Translations under genes and position numbers: made by a program
Source: Chachezhania antarctica
GTDB taxonomy: Bacteria > Pseudomonadota > Alphaproteobacteria > Rhodobacterales > Rhodobacteraceae
Assembly (NCBI RefSeq): GCF_003646465.1
Contig: NZ_QZEX01000006.1
Coordinates: 1 to 64,000, forward strand
Direction: 5' to 3'
DNA length: 64,000 nucleotides
Shown: in pieces, positions 62,104 through 64,000 of the stretch
How the letters are laid out: the number at the start of each line of letters is the position of its first letter
Numbering within the stretch: the first letter of the stretch is position 1
The notes under the pieces: generated by a model
The model's database searches: none
What the model was told of the DNA's origin: nothing
Seen by the model: only the letters and a program-made list of their open reading frames with translations

Positions 62104-63390
62104 ATGGCCGACGGACCGGCGCCTTTTGCCGCCTTCGAATGGATGATCGCCTGGCGCTACCTGCGCGCCCGCCGCGCCGAGGGCGGGGTGTCGGTGATGA
62201 CATGGATCAGCCTGATCGGCATCACGCTGGCCGTGGCCGCGCTGATCGCCACGCTCGCCGTGCGGTCGGGCTTCCGCGCCGAATTCGTCGACACGATCCT
62301 TGGCGCCAATGCCCATGCCACGATCTATTCGGCCGGGCAGGTGAACGAGCAGGGAACAGTGGACCGCACCATCGCCGACTACGCCGACCTTGCCGAACGG
62401 CTGGGCGCCGTGCCCGGTGTCACCGGCGTTGCCCCCCTCGTGAAGGGGCAGGTCATGGCCACCAACCAGGGCTACAATGGCGGGGCCGAGGTATTCGGCA
62501 TCTCGGCCAGTGATCTTGCGGCCATCCCCGGCATCGCCGAAAGCGAACGCACGCAAGGCGATCTCGCACGGTTCGACGAAGGCATCGCCATAGGCTCGGC
62601 GCTGGCGCGCGAACTGGGGGTGACGGCGGGGGACGGCATCCGCCTGATCTCGCCCGAAGGAGTGAAAACGGCCTTCGGCACCAGCCCCCGGGTCAAGGGG
62701 TACGAGGTCGTCTACGTCTTCTCGGCCGGGCGCTACGACATCGACCGCACCCGCATCTACATGCCCTTCGCCGAGGCGCAGAGCTATTTCAACCGCGAAG
62801 GCGTGGCCGACCAGGTCGAGGTCATGCTGGAAGACCCCGAACATGTGAAACGCATGACCCCGGCCTTGCTGCAGGCCGCGGGGCCCGCGGCGCTTGTCTG
62901 GACATGGCAGGACATGCAGGGCGGCTTCCTGCGCGCGCTGCAGATGGAAGACAACGTGATGTTCGTCATCCTCTCGATCCTCGTGCTGATCGCCACGATG
63001 AACATCGTGTCGGGCCTGATCATGCTGGTAAAGAACAAGGGCCGCGATATCGGTATCCTGCGAACGATGGGGCTGAGCGAAGGGTCGATCCTGCGCATCT
63101 TCTTCCTGTGCGGCTCGGCCACCGGCGTGGCGGGCACCGTGCTGGGCGTGACGCTGGGCTGTCTCTTCGCGATCTACATCGATCCGATCTTCGCGGCGGT
63201 GGACTTCATCGCCGGCGGCGGCGTCTGGGACCCGCAGATCCGCGGTATCTATGCGCTGCCCGCCGAACTGCACCTGGACGACGTGCTGTCGGCGGTGGGG
63301 CTGTCGATGGGCCTGTCCTTCCTTGTCACGATCTTCCCGGCCCGCCGCGCGGCCCGAATGAACCCGGTCGAGGCGCTGCGTTATGAGTGA
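62104..63390 (+). CDS. lolC: Lipoprotein-releasing ABC transporter permease
   Basis: 428 residues. [20 protein letters not shown] is the LolC/LolE start. Four membrane helices: one near 30-50, then three after about 280 ([40 protein letters not shown] and a last one before the end), with a large periplasmic domain between. With LolD it lifts lipoproteins from the inner membrane to LolA using ATP. Many Alphaproteobacteria have one LolC/E-type subunit working as a homodimer. The stop overlaps the lolD start by 8 bp. Confidence 0.93.
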   Translation: MADGPAPFAAFEWMIAWRYLRARRAEGGVSVMTWISLIGITLAVAALIATLAVRSGFRAEFVDTILGANAHATIYSAGQVNEQGTVDRTIADYADLAERLGAVPGVTGVAPLVKGQVMATNQGYNGGAEVFGISASDLAAIPGIAESERTQGDLARFDEGIAIGSALARELGVTAGDGIRLISPEGVKTAFGTSPRVKGYEVVYVFSAGRYDIDRTRIYMPFAEAQSYFNREGVADQVEVMLEDPEHVKRMTPALLQAAGPAALVWTWQDMQGGFLRALQMEDNVMFVILSILVLIATMNIVSGLIMLVKNKGRDIGILRTMGLSEGSILRIFFLCGSATGVAGTVLGVTLGCLFAIYIDPIFAAVDFIAGGGVWDPQIRGIYALPAELHLDDVLSAVGLSMGLSFLVTIFPARRAARMNPVEALRYE

Positions 63391-64000
63391 GGGTGAAACG
63401 GTCCTGCGGCTGGCGGGTGTGACCAAGACCTACAATGCCGGTCTGCCGAACGAGGTCGCCGTCCTGCGGGGTACCGACCTGAACCTGCGCGCGGGAGAGG
63501 CGGTGGCGCTGGTGGCCCCCTCGGGCGCGGGCAAGTCGACGCTTCTGCATATCGCGGGGCTTCTGGACACGCCCGACGACGGCACCGTCGAAATCGGCGG
63601 CCAGGATCTGAGCGGCGCCCCGGATGCCGCGCGCACCGGCGTGCGGCGGCGCGACGTGGGATTCGTCTACCAGTTCCACCACCTGCTGCCGGAATTCTCG
63701 GCGGCCGAAAACGTGATCCTGCCCCAACTGGCCAATGGCATCGCGCGGGCCGCGGCGGGCGCCCGGGCCCGCGACCTTCTGGACAGTGTAGGCGTTGCCT
63801 CCCGCGCCGATCACCGGCCCGCGGCCCTGTCGGGCGGCGAACAGCAGCGCGTCGCCTTCTGCCGCGCGCTGGCCAACCGGCCGCGGATCCTGCTGGCGGA
63901 CGAGCCGACGGGGAACCTCGATCCCGCCACGTCGGACCGCGTGTTCGAAGCGCTGATGGCACTGGTGCGTGGTGAGGGGCTGGCAGCACTGGTCGCGACC
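63383..64000 (+). CDS. lolD: Lipoprotein-releasing ABC transporter ATPase (3' end outside window)
   Basis: 206 residues are visible from the ATG at 63383; the end lies past the window. [20 protein letters not shown] is Walker [21 protein letters not shown] the Q-loop region with the FHHLLPEF block typical of Lol[21 protein letters not shown] the signature motif and [16 protein letters not shown] Walker B. It powers LolC, whose gene overlaps its start. Confidence 0.95.
   Translation, partial: MSEGETVLRLAGVTKTYNAGLPNEVAVLRGTDLNLRAGEAVALVAPSGAGKSTLLHIAGLLDTPDDGTVEIGGQDLSGAPDAARTGVRRRDVGFVYQFHHLLPEFSAAENVILPQLANGIARAAAGARARDLLDSVGVASRADHRPAALSGGEQQRVAFCRALANRPRILLADEPTGNLDPATSDRVFEALMALVRGEGLAALVAT

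Noticed and set aside
60346-63426. 1026-residue open frame on the minus strand
   Set aside because: Antisense to proS and lolC, with no domain-like sequence; it also crosses the dispersed palindromes.

Overview
The window is a stretch of high-GC chromosome from an alphaproteobacterium, most likely a Rhodobacterales (Roseobacter/Rhodobacter group) species. The grounds are the gene content: a PccR/ScfR-type regulator with pccB, pccA and methylmalonyl-CoA mutase, a SAM-II riboswitch before metZ, a short-form ProS, DUF6497 and DUF4174 proteins, and the dispersed palindromes common between genes in that order. No rRNA, tRNA or CRISPR array was recognised.

Layout. 1-1.2 kb is an A/T-rich accessory patch: the first codons of an IS5-type transposase at the edge and an unknown membrane protein. 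1.2-5.1 kb holds a Phd/YefM-like antitoxin with paired operators, MarC, an inner-membrane/HlyD pair, a small membrane gene with an apparent frameshift and a periplasmic protein. 5.4-10.9 kb is a surface-glycan-like cluster: two sulfotransferase-like genes facing a three-gene operon that includes a methyltransferase-glycosyltransferase fusion. 11-17.5 kb is housekeeping: purD, xseA, ftsY, an EamA-like transporter and ispZ/yciB. 17.5-26.8 kb has a divergent TetR/RidA pair with three tandem operators, an esterase-like hydrolase, metZ under a SAM-II riboswitch, folE2, an Ala/Lys/Pro-rich protein, trkH and metY. 27.4-32.8 kb has an acyl-CoA carboxyltransferase with a stand-alone biotin carrier, acs, adk and a flavin reductase. 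32.9-37.2 kb has mrp, a YdcH-like protein, pccR and a Bcr/CflA-type exporter.

37.3-50.4 kb is the metabolic core: pccB, pccA and methylmalonyl-CoA mutase on the + strand turn propionyl-CoA into succinyl-CoA. They are interleaved with small conserved genes and two RTX genes on the opposite strand. TTTGCAAA-type boxes before both pccR and pccB suggest that PccR controls this route and itself. 50.7-60.2 kb is a run of minus-strand genes: a nuclease-like protein, a DjlA-like co-chaperone, acetyltransferases, a MAPEG protein, ppx, a DnaA-related protein, an AI-2E-type permease and an Ohr protein behind an OhrR-like operator. 60.4-64 kb is proS, lolC and the start of lolD.

The most unusual signals are outside or at the edges of genes. 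There are three separate families of dispersed inverted repeats. The riboswitch is followed by a terminator-like hairpin. A zinc-ribbon-like domain is fused in frame to a cupin within an apparent insertion. A carboxyltransferase and biotin carrier pair has no biotin carboxylase beside it. I found no clearly new multi-gene defence or biosynthetic system.
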